From: Bacillota bacterium
GTDB lineage: Bacteria; Bacillota; Bacilli; Bacillales; Cytobacillaceae
Length of the DNA: 13,736 bases
Direction of reading: 5' to 3'
Assembly (NCBI GenBank): GCA_023389895.1
Contig: JAEWDX010000336.1
Coordinates: 1 to 13,736 of the forward strand
Notes under the pieces: model-generated
The model's input: the letters and a program-made list of their open reading frames with translations, nothing else
Told to the model about the DNA's origin: nothing
Databases searched by the model: none
In this document: in pieces, positions 6,043-12,637 of the stretch
Numbering within the stretch: the stretch's first letter is position 1
Layout: each line of letters begins with the position of its first letter
Program-made: the position numbers and the translations under genes

Positions 6043-7530
6043 TTATTTCATTGAGATCCAAACGCTTTTTACTTCTGTGTAGTTATTTAATGCGTAAGAG
6101 CCCATTTCTCGTCCAATCCCTGAATTTTTATATCCGCCAAACGGGGAAGCCGCATCAAATGCGTTATAGCAATTCACCCATACTGTACCAGCGCGTAGCT
6201 TATTTGCAATATAATGTGCGTTTGCAATATCCCGAGTCCATAAACCGGCGGCAAGTCCGTATTCGCTATTGTTTGCGCGGTTAATAAGCTCGTCTAAGTC
6301 TTCATACGGTAAAGCAGAAATAACAGGACCGAAAATTTCCTCTTTGGCGATTGTCATTTCATCTTTCACATCTGCGAATATAGTAGGGGAGACGAAATAC
6401 CCTTGTTCCTGTGTTTTTTCTCCACCAATAACGAGCTGTGCTCCTTCACTTACTCCTTTTTCAATATAATTTAATACACGATTCTGCTGCTCAGTAGAAA
6501 CAAGTGGACCAATTTCGGTATCTGCATGGATTCCCGCACCTTGTTTAATATTCTTTGCATGGCTAACCATATCAGCAACAACATTATCGAATTGTTTCTT
6601 TTGAATAAAGACACGGGATCCAGCACAGCAAACTTGGCCTTGGTTAAACATTACTCCATTTAAAGCTCCTGGAATCGCCTTTGATAAATCTGCATCTGGA
6701 AGAATAATATTTGGTGATTTTCCACCTAATTCTAGCGTAACTCGTTTTAATGTTTTTGCGGATTTTTCCATAATCATTTTTCCAACTTCAGTAGAGCCGG
6801 TAAAAGCAATTTTATCGACAAGCGGATGCTCAACAAGCGGCTGTCCAGCTGTTTCGCCAAAACCAGGTACGATATTAATAACGCCTGCTGGGAAACCAGC
6901 TTCTTCAATTAATTCAGCTAAATAGAGAACAGATAATGGTGTTTGCTCAGCTGGCTTTAATACAACTGTACATCCTGATGCTAATGCAGCTCCTAATTTC
7001 CACATCGCCATTAATAGTGGGAAGTTCCAAGGGATAATTTGTCCGACAACACCTACTGCCTCATGGCGTGTATAGTTAAAGAACGGTCCATTGACAGGAA
7101 TCGTTTGTCCGACTATTTTAGTTGACCAGCCAGCGTAATAGCGCATGTGCTCGACTGCTAGTGGAATATCTGCATTCGATGTTTCACGAATTGGTTTTCC
7201 GTTATCTAACGTTTCTAATTGTGCAAGCTCAGCAGCATTTTCCTCCATTAAATCTGCTAATTTATACATGAGACGGCTTCTTGCGGCAGCGCCCATCTTG
7301 GACCAAGGACCTTCATCAAATGCTTTTCTAGCAGATTTTACAGCATGATCAATGTCTTCAGGACCAGCTTCATACACATTGGCTAAAACTTCACCAGTTG
7401 CAGGATTATATGTTTCAAAGGTTTTTTGCGATTTACTTTCAACGAATTCACCATTAATATACAAATGCTTTTTACCACTAAGAAATCTCTCGACCTTTTC
7501 TTTCAAATCAACAGTTAATTGGCTCATCAT
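6043..7530 (-). CDS. dhaS: NAD(P)-dependent aldehyde dehydrogenase (DhaS-like)
   Basis: This cytoplasmic enzyme oxidises an aldehyde to its carboxylic acid with NAD(P)+. The classical ALDH motifs are present: PWNFPLLMAMWKLGAALA around residue 168, FTGSTEVG in the cofactor region, the general base Glu in LELGGKSPN around residue 268, and the catalytic Cys in FNQGQVCCAGSR around residue 302 (two adjacent Cys). The C-terminal PFGGYKNSGIGREMG motif is intact. The length of 495 residues equals that of B. subtilis DhaS, and the sequence belongs to the ALDH1/2-like group. GAGGAGG precedes two adjacent ATG codons (7530 and 7527), either of which could be used. A catabolite-responsive element lies upstream. 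The natural substrate cannot be read from the sequence. Confidence 0.93.
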   Translation of the reverse strand: MMSQLTVDLKEKVERFLSGKKHLYINGEFVESKSQKTFETYNPATGEVLANVYEAGPEDIDHAVKSARKAFDEGPWSKMGAAARSRLMYKLADLMEENAAELAQLETLDNGKPIRETSNADIPLAVEHMRYYAGWSTKIVGQTIPVNGPFFNYTRHEAVGVVGQIIPWNFPLLMAMWKLGAALASGCTVVLKPAEQTPLSVLYLAELIEEAGFPAGVINIVPGFGETAGQPLVEHPLVDKIAFTGSTEVGKMIMEKSAKTLKRVTLELGGKSPNIILPDADLSKAIPGALNGVMFNQGQVCCAGSRVFIQKKQFDNVVADMVSHAKNIKQGAGIHADTEIGPLVSTEQQNRVLNYIEKGVSEGAQLVIGGEKTQEQGYFVSPTIFADVKDEMTIAKEEIFGPVISALPYEDLDELINRANNSEYGLAAGLWTRDIANAHYIANKLRAGTVWVNCYNAFDAASPFGGYKNSGIGREMGSYALNNYTEVKSVWISMK

Positions 7531-7594
7531 ATTCCTCCTCGTATTTTTAGATAAATATGTAATTCTAGATGGGAAAATGAATTAACGGATAAAA

Positions 7595-7608
7595 TGTAGA
7601 CGCTTACA
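7595..7608 (-). promoter_or_regulatory. Catabolite-responsive element (CcpA site) of dhaS
   Basis: TGTAGACGCTTACA matches the CcpA consensus TGWAARCGYTWNCW at 13 of 14 positions. It lies about 64 bases before the dhaS start and just downstream of, or over, the start point predicted from the candidate promoter at 7614-7643. That position would favour glucose repression of the aldehyde dehydrogenase. No binding data are implied. Confidence 0.68.
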
Positions 7609-7711
7609 TATCTATCGTAACATTACAAGAAAAAGAGATTCAACTATAAATTAAACAAATATTCTGACATTATTCGACTATATCGGAAGTATAGATTATT
7701 TCTTTAAACTA

Positions 7712-7828
7712 AAATGTTACGAAAATGTTGCTGAAATGTGACGAAGCTAAATCACTTCAACATTACTAAATCAAAGAAATACCTTGAAAAATCAACATTT
7801 TCAATATTTGTAGACAATTTTCAACATT
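7712..7828. repeat. Cluster of AATGTT/AACATT boxes upstream of the nap genes
   Basis: Three tandem 11-base units begin at 7712, 7723 and 7734: AAATGTTACGA, AAATGTTGCTG and AAATGTGACGA. They are spaced at exactly one DNA turn. Three copies of TCAACATT, the inverted motif, begin at 7757, 7792 and 7821. GAAAATGTTG (7721-7730) and CAACATTTTC (7793-7802) form a perfect 10-base inverted repeat. This looks like a multi-site operator or activator region for napG and the genes after it. I cannot name the regulator. Confidence 0.5.
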
Positions 7829-7836
7829 CTATGTTT

Positions 7837-7852
7837 CGTGCGGTATATCACA
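7837..7852 (+). promoter_or_regulatory. Imperfect FNR/CRP-like site upstream of napG
   Basis: CGTGC-GGTATA-TCACA matches the TGTGA-N6-TCACA palindrome at 8 of 10 positions, with one perfect half. If TACCAT at 7875-7880 is the -10 box, the start point falls near 7886 and the site is centred near -41.5, the usual class II activator position. A chance match is possible. Confidence 0.35.
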
Positions 7853-7947
7853 GAATCGTTGTTTGGATAAAGATTACCATAAATATAAGAAGAAACTATT
7901 CTTAGAAGGCAGAAAAATGCTTGTGCAATACATAGGGGGAGCTATAA

Positions 7948-8544
7948 ATGAAGGGTGCAGGGTTTTTGAAATTACTTATTGGCGGTATTGCCGCATACGA
8001 GCTTTTGGGGATGATGAATGCGGGTAATAAAACGGTACTACGTCCTCCAGGAGCTTGTGATGAGGATGAATTTCTTGCTCTCTGTGTTCGTTGTGGAAAG
8101 TGTAATCAGGCTTGTCCATATGATTCTATAAAAATGGGAAAAGAAAATTTAGGTTTAGGGTTAGGCACCCCTTTCATTGATGCTAGAGAAAATCCTTGTC
8201 GATTGTGTGATGATTTCCCGTGTGTGAGTGTTTGCCCAACAGACGCATTATCAGGAATTAACAATGTTTACGATGTTGAAATGGGGACAGCTGTTATCGA
8301 TACAGAAGCATGTATTGCTTACAAGGGAATGCGCTGTGAAGTATGTTATCGCGAATGTCCATTAATTGACGAAGCGATTAAATTAAATATTTATATTAAA
8401 CCTGATGATCCAACACATGCTGTTTTCGCACCGATTATTGATCCAGAAAAATGTGTGGGTTGTGGGATTTGTGAAGAAAGATGTGTGGTCGAGAATCCGG
8501 TCGCCATTAGGGTAAAGCCAAGGCAAATAAAAGGAATTTTTTAA
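7948..8544 (+). CDS. napG: Ferredoxin-type quinol dehydrogenase subunit NapG
   Basis: NapG is a four-cluster 4Fe-4S protein that works with NapH to pass quinol electrons to the nitrate reductase. The LRPPGA motif at residues 31-36 is followed by four cysteine sets: C46/49/52/56, C84/87/92/96, C122/130/133/137 and C169/172/175/179. The segments CVRCGKCNQACPYDS, RCEVCYRECP and IDEAI match NapG rather than NapF. Residues 5-22 are hydrophobic, but the N-terminus (MKGAGFLKLL) lacks the twin arginines of proteobacterial NapG. An in-frame TAA directly before the ATG excludes a longer form. AGGGGGA supplies the ribosome binding site. It is the first gene of the nap cluster, 99 bases before napA. Whether it is exported, perhaps carried by a Tat partner, or stays inside is open. 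Confidence 0.92.
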   Translation: MKGAGFLKLLIGGIAAYELLGMMNAGNKTVLRPPGACDEDEFLALCVRCGKCNQACPYDSIKMGKENLGLGLGTPFIDARENPCRLCDDFPCVSVCPTDALSGINNVYDVEMGTAVIDTEACIAYKGMRCEVCYRECPLIDEAIKLNIYIKPDDPTHAVFAPIIDPEKCVGCGICEERCVVENPVAIRVKPRQIKGIF

Positions 8545-8599
8545 TCGAATAGGATGCTTGGTTTATCGTGGGAAATGCTTTATAACCACTTTAAATAGA

Positions 8600-8625
8600 T
8601 TAAATGGAAAGATCTCTTCATTTAA
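8600..8625 (+). other. Hairpin just upstream of the napA ribosome binding site
   Basis: TTAAATG (8600-8606) and CATTTAA (8619-8625) pair, with partial pairing continuing inward. The stem ends two bases before the GGGAGG of napA, so it might influence napA translation or mRNA processing. There is no U-run. Confidence 0.4.
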
Positions 8626-8643
8626 AAGGGAGGAAAGTAAGCG

Positions 8644-11184
8644 ATGGAATTAACTAGAAGAAGCTTGCTAAAAGCTACTGCAATTTCGATGACAATGGCA
8701 GCTGCAGGTTGTAAAAAGAAAGATGCGAAACCTGCAGATGCTGATGTAGCAACTGCTGTTGAAACGACAGAACCGGATGAGTGGAAATCGACCGTTTGTC
8801 GTTTTTGTGGAACAGGGTGTGGAGTGTTAGTAGGAATTAAGGACGGGAAAGTTGTTGCAACAAAAGGGGATCCGGATAACCGTTCCAGTAGGGGATTAAA
8901 CTGTATTAAGGGATTTTACGTTGGAAAAATTCTATTTGGGAAAGATCGCCTAACAAAGCCTTTAATCCGTGAAGACAAATCAAAAAAGGGAACGATGGAA
9001 GGGTTTAGAGAGGCTTCTTGGGAAGAAGCACTTGATCTAGTTGCTAGTAAATTGAAAGAAAATCATGAAAAGGATCCGAAGTCAATTGCTTTCTGGGGAT
9101 CTGGTCAACAGACGATTATGGATGGCTATGTTTCTGTTAAGCTTTGGAAAGCAGGCCTTTTAAATAATAATATTGATCCGAATGCTAGACTTTGTATGGC
9201 AAGTGCTGTGACTGGGTTTATGACGACATTCCAATCTGATGAACCGATGGGCTCCTATCGTGATTTAGATGAGGCAGATGTTTTTGTTACATGGGGAGCA
9301 AACATGGCAGAGATGCACCCAGTACTATATTCTCGTTTAACGGCAAGGAAGCTAGTAAATGCGAATGTTTTGCACTATGACTTAACTACAAGACATTCAC
9401 GCACTTCGGAAACTGCCGATACAGTGATGATATTCAGACCGCAATCAGACTTAGCGATTGCAAATGCGATTGCCAACTACCTTATTCAAAATAACTTATA
9501 TGACCAAAAATTCGTTGATGAGCATGTTCAATTCAGAGCAGGAACAGAGAATCTTGGACATTCATTTAAAGATGATTACGATGTAACTGACGGTAAAGAT
9601 GCTGATAAGGTTTGGAATATTACATTTGAAGAATTTAAGCAAAGTGTAAGCGAATACACGTTAGAAAAAGCTGAAGAAATATCGAAAGTTCCTGCTGCGG
9701 ACATTGAAGCACTTGCGAAAGAGTTTGGTGATCCAAACAAAAAGATCATGTCTCTTTGGACGATGGGAATGAATCAACATACAAGAGGAACTTGGATTAA
9801 TAATCTAGTCTATAATATTCATTTATTAACAGGAAAAATAAGCAAACCTGGAAATGGACCTTTTTCTTTAACAGGTCAGCCGAGTGCCTGTGGAACAGCA
9901 AGGGAAGTTGGTGTATTCTCTCATAGACTACCTGCCGATATGGTTGTTGCCAATCCAGATCATCGCCGTTATACAGAGATGATTTGGAATCTTCCGCAAG
10001 GATATTTAGATCCAATTGAAAAGCCTGGATATCATACTGTAAAAATGTTTAGAGAATTAGGAAATGGGAACGTTAAATTTTTATGGAGCATGTCCAATAA
10101 CTGGGGACAAACAATGCCAAAGCTTAATCGCTATCGAGGAAAAGATGCTGACGGAAAAGGTGTTATTGATGGATTTATCGTCGTATCAGAGGTTTATCCA
10201 ACAAAGTCTACAGAAATGGCAGATGTTGTATTTCCTGCGGCAATGTGGGTTGAAAGAGAAGGACAATTTGGAAATGCTGAGAGACGTACATCTGTGTTTG
10301 AAAAATGTACAGAGCCGCCAGGTGAAGCAAAATGGGATATTTGGACACTTATTCAAGTAGCTAAACGGGTACTTGATGGAAAGAAAATTGGCGATAAGCC
10401 AGCATTTGATGTCCTGTTTGGAGCAGTCTGGGATTACGATAAAAACGATCTTTTGGAAGATGGGCATGAAGTTAATAGTCGTCTGTGGGCTGAGTATCGC
10501 TCATTCTCTAACCCGCATGAAAATGAAAATCCTGAAATTCAAGAACTTGGCAAAAAGCTTAAATTGAAAGCTAAACAGATGGCACCATATGAGGAATATT
10601 TCAAACAGCATGGAATTTGTTGGCCTGTTCGCGAGGTTAATGGAAAGTGGCTTGAAACGAACTGGCGATATGCACATGGTAAACAGGAAGATGGATTTGA
10701 TCAGTATGGGGTCGAAGAATTTGGAACAGTAGGTAAATACGATAATATTGACTTCTATAAATCAGATGATCATCGTCCAAGTGTTTTATTCCGTCCGTTT
10801 GAAGATGCAGCGGAAATTCCAGATGAAGAATATCCACTATGGTTATGTACTGGCCGTGTGCTGGAACATTGGCATAGCGGATCAATGACAAGACGTGTTC
10901 CTGAACTTCACCGCGCAGTACCTGAAGCCTTATGTGAAATTCATCCAGAGGATGCTGAAGCAATGGGTATCCAAAATGGTGATATGGTCAAAGTAATTTC
11001 TAGACGTGGCGAATGTGAAATAAAAGCGACAACAAAAGGAAGAGGAAATCCACCTAAAGGACTTGTTTATGTTCCTTTCTTCGCTGAGGAAACATTAATA
11101 AATCTTGTAACGCTAGATTGCTATTGCCCAATATCTAAGCAGCCAGATTACAAAAAATGTGCGGTCAAAGTTGTAAAAGCATAG
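8644..11184 (+). CDS. napA: Periplasmic-type nitrate reductase catalytic subunit NapA
   Basis: NapA reduces nitrate to nitrite outside the membrane at a Mo-bis-MGD centre. The N-terminus is a twin-arginine signal (TRRSLLK, Arg5-Arg6, then a hydrophobic stretch) ending in AAAGC, a plausible lipobox with Cys23, followed by KKKDAKP. One 4Fe-4S cluster is bound by C52, C55, C59 and C87, with Lys89 next to it. The molybdenum ligand is Cys184 in NARLCMASA; the residue before it is Leu, where proteobacterial NapA has His. NapA-specific segments are DEPMGSY, WGANMAEMHPVLYSR, GRVLEHWHSGSMTRR, ALCEIHPEDAEAMG and CPISKQPDYKKCAVK. Length is 846 residues, near the usual 830. GGGAGG lies ten bases before the ATG. 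The gene is followed 16 bases later by napB. Confidence 0.96.
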   Translation: MELTRRSLLKATAISMTMAAAGCKKKDAKPADADVATAVETTEPDEWKSTVCRFCGTGCGVLVGIKDGKVVATKGDPDNRSSRGLNCIKGFYVGKILFGKDRLTKPLIREDKSKKGTMEGFREASWEEALDLVASKLKENHEKDPKSIAFWGSGQQTIMDGYVSVKLWKAGLLNNNIDPNARLCMASAVTGFMTTFQSDEPMGSYRDLDEADVFVTWGANMAEMHPVLYSRLTARKLVNANVLHYDLTTRHSRTSETADTVMIFRPQSDLAIANAIANYLIQNNLYDQKFVDEHVQFRAGTENLGHSFKDDYDVTDGKDADKVWNITFEEFKQSVSEYTLEKAEEISKVPAADIEALAKEFGDPNKKIMSLWTMGMNQHTRGTWINNLVYNIHLLTGKISKPGNGPFSLTGQPSACGTAREVGVFSHRLPADMVVANPDHRRYTEMIWNLPQGYLDPIEKPGYHTVKMFRELGNGNVKFLWSMSNNWGQTMPKLNRYRGKDADGKGVIDGFIVVSEVYPTKSTEMADVVFPAAMWVEREGQFGNAERRTSVFEKCTEPPGEAKWDIWTLIQVAKRVLDGKKIGDKPAFDVLFGAVWDYDKNDLLEDGHEVNSRLWAEYRSFSNPHENENPEIQELGKKLKLKAKQMAPYEEYFKQHGICWPVREVNGKWLETNWRYAHGKQEDGFDQYGVEEFGTVGKYDNIDFYKSDDHRPSVLFRPFEDAAEIPDEEYPLWLCTGRVLEHWHSGSMTRRVPELHRAVPEALCEIHPEDAEAMGIQNGDMVKVISRRGECEIKATTKGRGNPPKGLVYVPFFAEETLINLVTLDCYCPISKQPDYKKCAVKVVKA

Positions 11185-11200
11185 GAGAAGAGGTGGAACG

Positions 11201-11626
11201 ATGAAAAGCAAACAAGTCATTTATGTTCTATTATTTGTTTTAATAGTAGCTGCGGCGATTGGAGCGGAAAAAATAAGAATGTCATTTTCTGAATCAGCAA
11301 GCCCGGATTCAACTGCACCTAAAACGGAAGCAACTACGGTTATTCCACAGTTAACAAATGACGGGAGAGAAGATTCTGCAACTATGGTTCTGCTAGGAGC
11401 ACCACCAATGCAACCAGCCGATCATATCGATCGTTGGAATCCCGACATTCATCATGAAAGCTGTATGACTTGCCATGCCATACCAGAGACTACGGGTGCA
11501 AGAACACTACCAGAAAACCATTATTATGATGAAGATAGAGCAGCAGGAAAGATTTTTAGAGATAATTGTATCCAATGCCATGCAACACAAAATGACACAA
11601 AGAGCGCATTTAATGATGAGGAATAA
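11201..11626 (+). CDS. napB: Di-heme cytochrome c subunit NapB
   Basis: NapB is the small electron-transfer partner of NapA. Two c-type heme sites are visible, CMTCH (Cys88, Cys91, His92) and CIQCH (Cys123, Cys126, His127). The family stretch before the first heme, LGAPPMQPADHID, supplies the likely distal ligand His75, and ENHYYD supplies His107. Residues 5-22 are a strongly hydrophobic segment with no obvious cleavage site or lipobox. The protein is therefore probably tethered to the outer face of the membrane rather than soluble as in proteobacteria. A Ser/Thr/Pro/Ala-rich linker (28-50) separates anchor and heme domain. AGAGGTGG gives the ribosome binding site, 16 bases after the napA stop. 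A large inverted repeat follows 70 bases downstream. Confidence 0.94.
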   Translation: MKSKQVIYVLLFVLIVAAAIGAEKIRMSFSESASPDSTAPKTEATTVIPQLTNDGREDSATMVLLGAPPMQPADHIDRWNPDIHHESCMTCHAIPETTGARTLPENHYYDEDRAAGKIFRDNCIQCHATQNDTKSAFNDEE

Positions 11627-11697
11627 ATGATTAAACGGTTAATTTTACACACTTTTGCTTAAAGGCACTGTCCTGGCAAAATATTATATGCACCTTT

Positions 11698-11740
11698 TAT
11701 ACAAAATATAGACGTAAAGTGAAAGTCTATATTTTGTATA
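11698..11740. repeat. Perfect 16-base inverted repeat between napB and napD
   Basis: TATACAAAATATAGAC (11698-11713) and its exact complement (11725-11740) flank an 11-base loop. It lies in the 178-base gap between napB and napD, which is otherwise without a gene. The stem is AT-rich and followed by ATTTAAAG rather than a clear U-run, so it is at best a weak terminator. It could also stabilise the 3' end of a napGAB mRNA or be an operator; TTGTAT inside the right arm could serve as a -35 box for napD. Confidence 0.7.
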
Positions 11741-11804
11741 TTTAAAGAAAATTTGTAATGAAAATGGGGCATTCCTAAATTTAACAGAAAGGCGGGAGAT
11801 TTAT

Positions 11805-12065
11805 ATGGTGATATCTGGGATTTATATTGAAACGATACCAGGTGAAGCATCCAACGTATCTAAATCTCTAATAAATATTCAAGGGGTAGAAGTCCATCAC
11901 ATTGAAGATGAATTTAAAATTATCCTTACTGTTGAGTCTGATACTGTTGATAGCAGTTATAAAATTGCAGAAAAGTTTAAACTAATTGATGGAGTTCTTA
12001 CAATTTGTCTAGCCTATAGCAATTTTGAGGGTGAACCCTTCTATGAAGAGGCAAATATCTCCTAA
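11805..12065 (+). CDS. napD: NapA maturation chaperone NapD
   Basis: NapD is a small cytoplasmic chaperone with a ferredoxin-like fold. In characterised systems it binds the twin-arginine signal of NapA and delays export until the cofactors are in place. The 86-residue product starts MVISGIYIETIPG, the typical first beta strand and loop of the family, and continues IQGVEVHHIEDEFKIILTVE, matching the second strand pair. There are no cysteine motifs, signal peptide or membrane segments. GGCGGGAGA precedes the ATG. Its stop overlaps the napF start by one base (TAATG at 12063-12067), which indicates translational coupling. The assignment rests on family pattern, length and position; the sequence is diverged from proteobacterial NapD. 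Confidence 0.85.
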   Translation: MVISGIYIETIPGEASNVSKSLINIQGVEVHHIEDEFKIILTVESDTVDSSYKIAEKFKLIDGVLTICLAYSNFEGEPFYEEANIS

Positions 12066-12616
12066 TGGAAGAAAGAGTGAATAGAAGAAAGTTCTTATCC
12101 ATCAATTGGGGAGCAACTGTTGGATTTCTAGGCAATTTCATCGGGACACAACTTGAGGAGGAGCGGGGTTTTTTTAGACCGCCTGGAGCTGGTAGTGAAC
12201 TAAACTTTTTAACAGCATGTAATCGCTGCGAAAAATGTAAAGATAGTTGTCCAGAAGGAATTATAAGCCTTTTTTCATTTTCTGATGGAGCAAAGCTCTT
12301 GAATACCCCTTATTTAAACCCGAATAAGAGTCCATGCACATTTTGTCGTACATGTATTGATGTTTGTCCAACTGGAGCATTAAGTATTTCAAGTCTTATT
12401 GAAAAACCAGCTATTGGCAAGTCTGTTATTCGTAAAAATTGTTGTGTGACCTATCAAGAAGTTATGTGTGATTATTGTATAAGGTCTTGCCCTATTAGCG
12501 GGGCAATTAAGTTAATGGATGGAAAGCCAGTCATAAATGAAGCCTGCACTGGCTGTGGAATTTGTGTAGCTAACTGTATATCAGAAAATAAAGGGATTTT
12601 TATCCAAACGATATAA
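12065..12616 (+). CDS. napF: Four-cluster ferredoxin-type protein NapF
   Basis: This iron-sulfur protein belongs to the NapF/NapG group and looks more like NapF. It has a twin-arginine sequence (NRRKFLS, Arg7-Arg8), a modest hydrophobic stretch at 17-27, the FRPPGAG motif at 37-43 and four cysteine sets: C52/55/58/62, C91/94/97/101, C126 or C127 with C135/138/142, and C161/164/167/171. The CTFCRTCIDVCPTGAL segment and the length of 183 residues favour NapF over NapG, as does the presence of a separate clear NapG upstream. In E. coli, NapF is cytoplasmic and is thought to help NapA mature; its N-terminus also contains twin arginines, so the motif does not prove export. It overlaps napD by one base and lies 21 bases before napH. 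Confidence 0.85.
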   Translation: MEERVNRRKFLSINWGATVGFLGNFIGTQLEEERGFFRPPGAGSELNFLTACNRCEKCKDSCPEGIISLFSFSDGAKLLNTPYLNPNKSPCTFCRTCIDVCPTGALSISSLIEKPAIGKSVIRKNCCVTYQEVMCDYCIRSCPISGAIKLMDGKPVINEACTGCGICVANCISENKGIFIQTI

Positions 12617-12637
12617 ATTAACTCAGGTTAGTTAGGA

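Larger units (their letters stand above)
7531..7947. other. Divergent regulatory region between dhaS and napG
   Basis: These 417 bases hold no gene that I can support. From left to right they contain the dhaS ribosome binding site, a catabolite-responsive element at 7595-7608, a possible dhaS promoter read on the minus strand (TTGAAT, 18 bases, TACGAT at 7619-7614), a cluster of AATGTT/AACATT boxes at 7712-7828, an imperfect FNR-like palindrome at 7837-7852, a weak -10 candidate TACCAT at 7875-7880, and the napG ribosome binding site AGGGGGA. Confidence 0.6.

Noticed and set aside
7737..7755. FNR site TGTGA with TCAC ahead of napG
   Set aside because: The half-sites are ten bases apart rather than six, so the geometry is wrong for an FNR or CRP dimer. 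It is better seen as part of the 11-base repeat series.
10637..10963. 108-codon open frame on the minus strand inside napA
   Set aside because: It is antisense to conserved NapA sequence; its product has low-complexity His/Leu-rich composition typical of a shadow frame.
8644..11184. Formate dehydrogenase or assimilatory nitrate reductase as the identity of the 846-residue molybdoenzyme
   Set aside because: The DEPMG, EMHP, EHWHSGSMTRR and CPISKQ segments and the napG/napB/napD/napH neighbours are specific to NapA. No selenocysteine codon or FdhF-type neighbours are present.
11627..11697. Terminator or small gene directly after napB
   Set aside because: No stable stem with a U-run and no start with ribosome binding site were found before the large inverted repeat at 11698.
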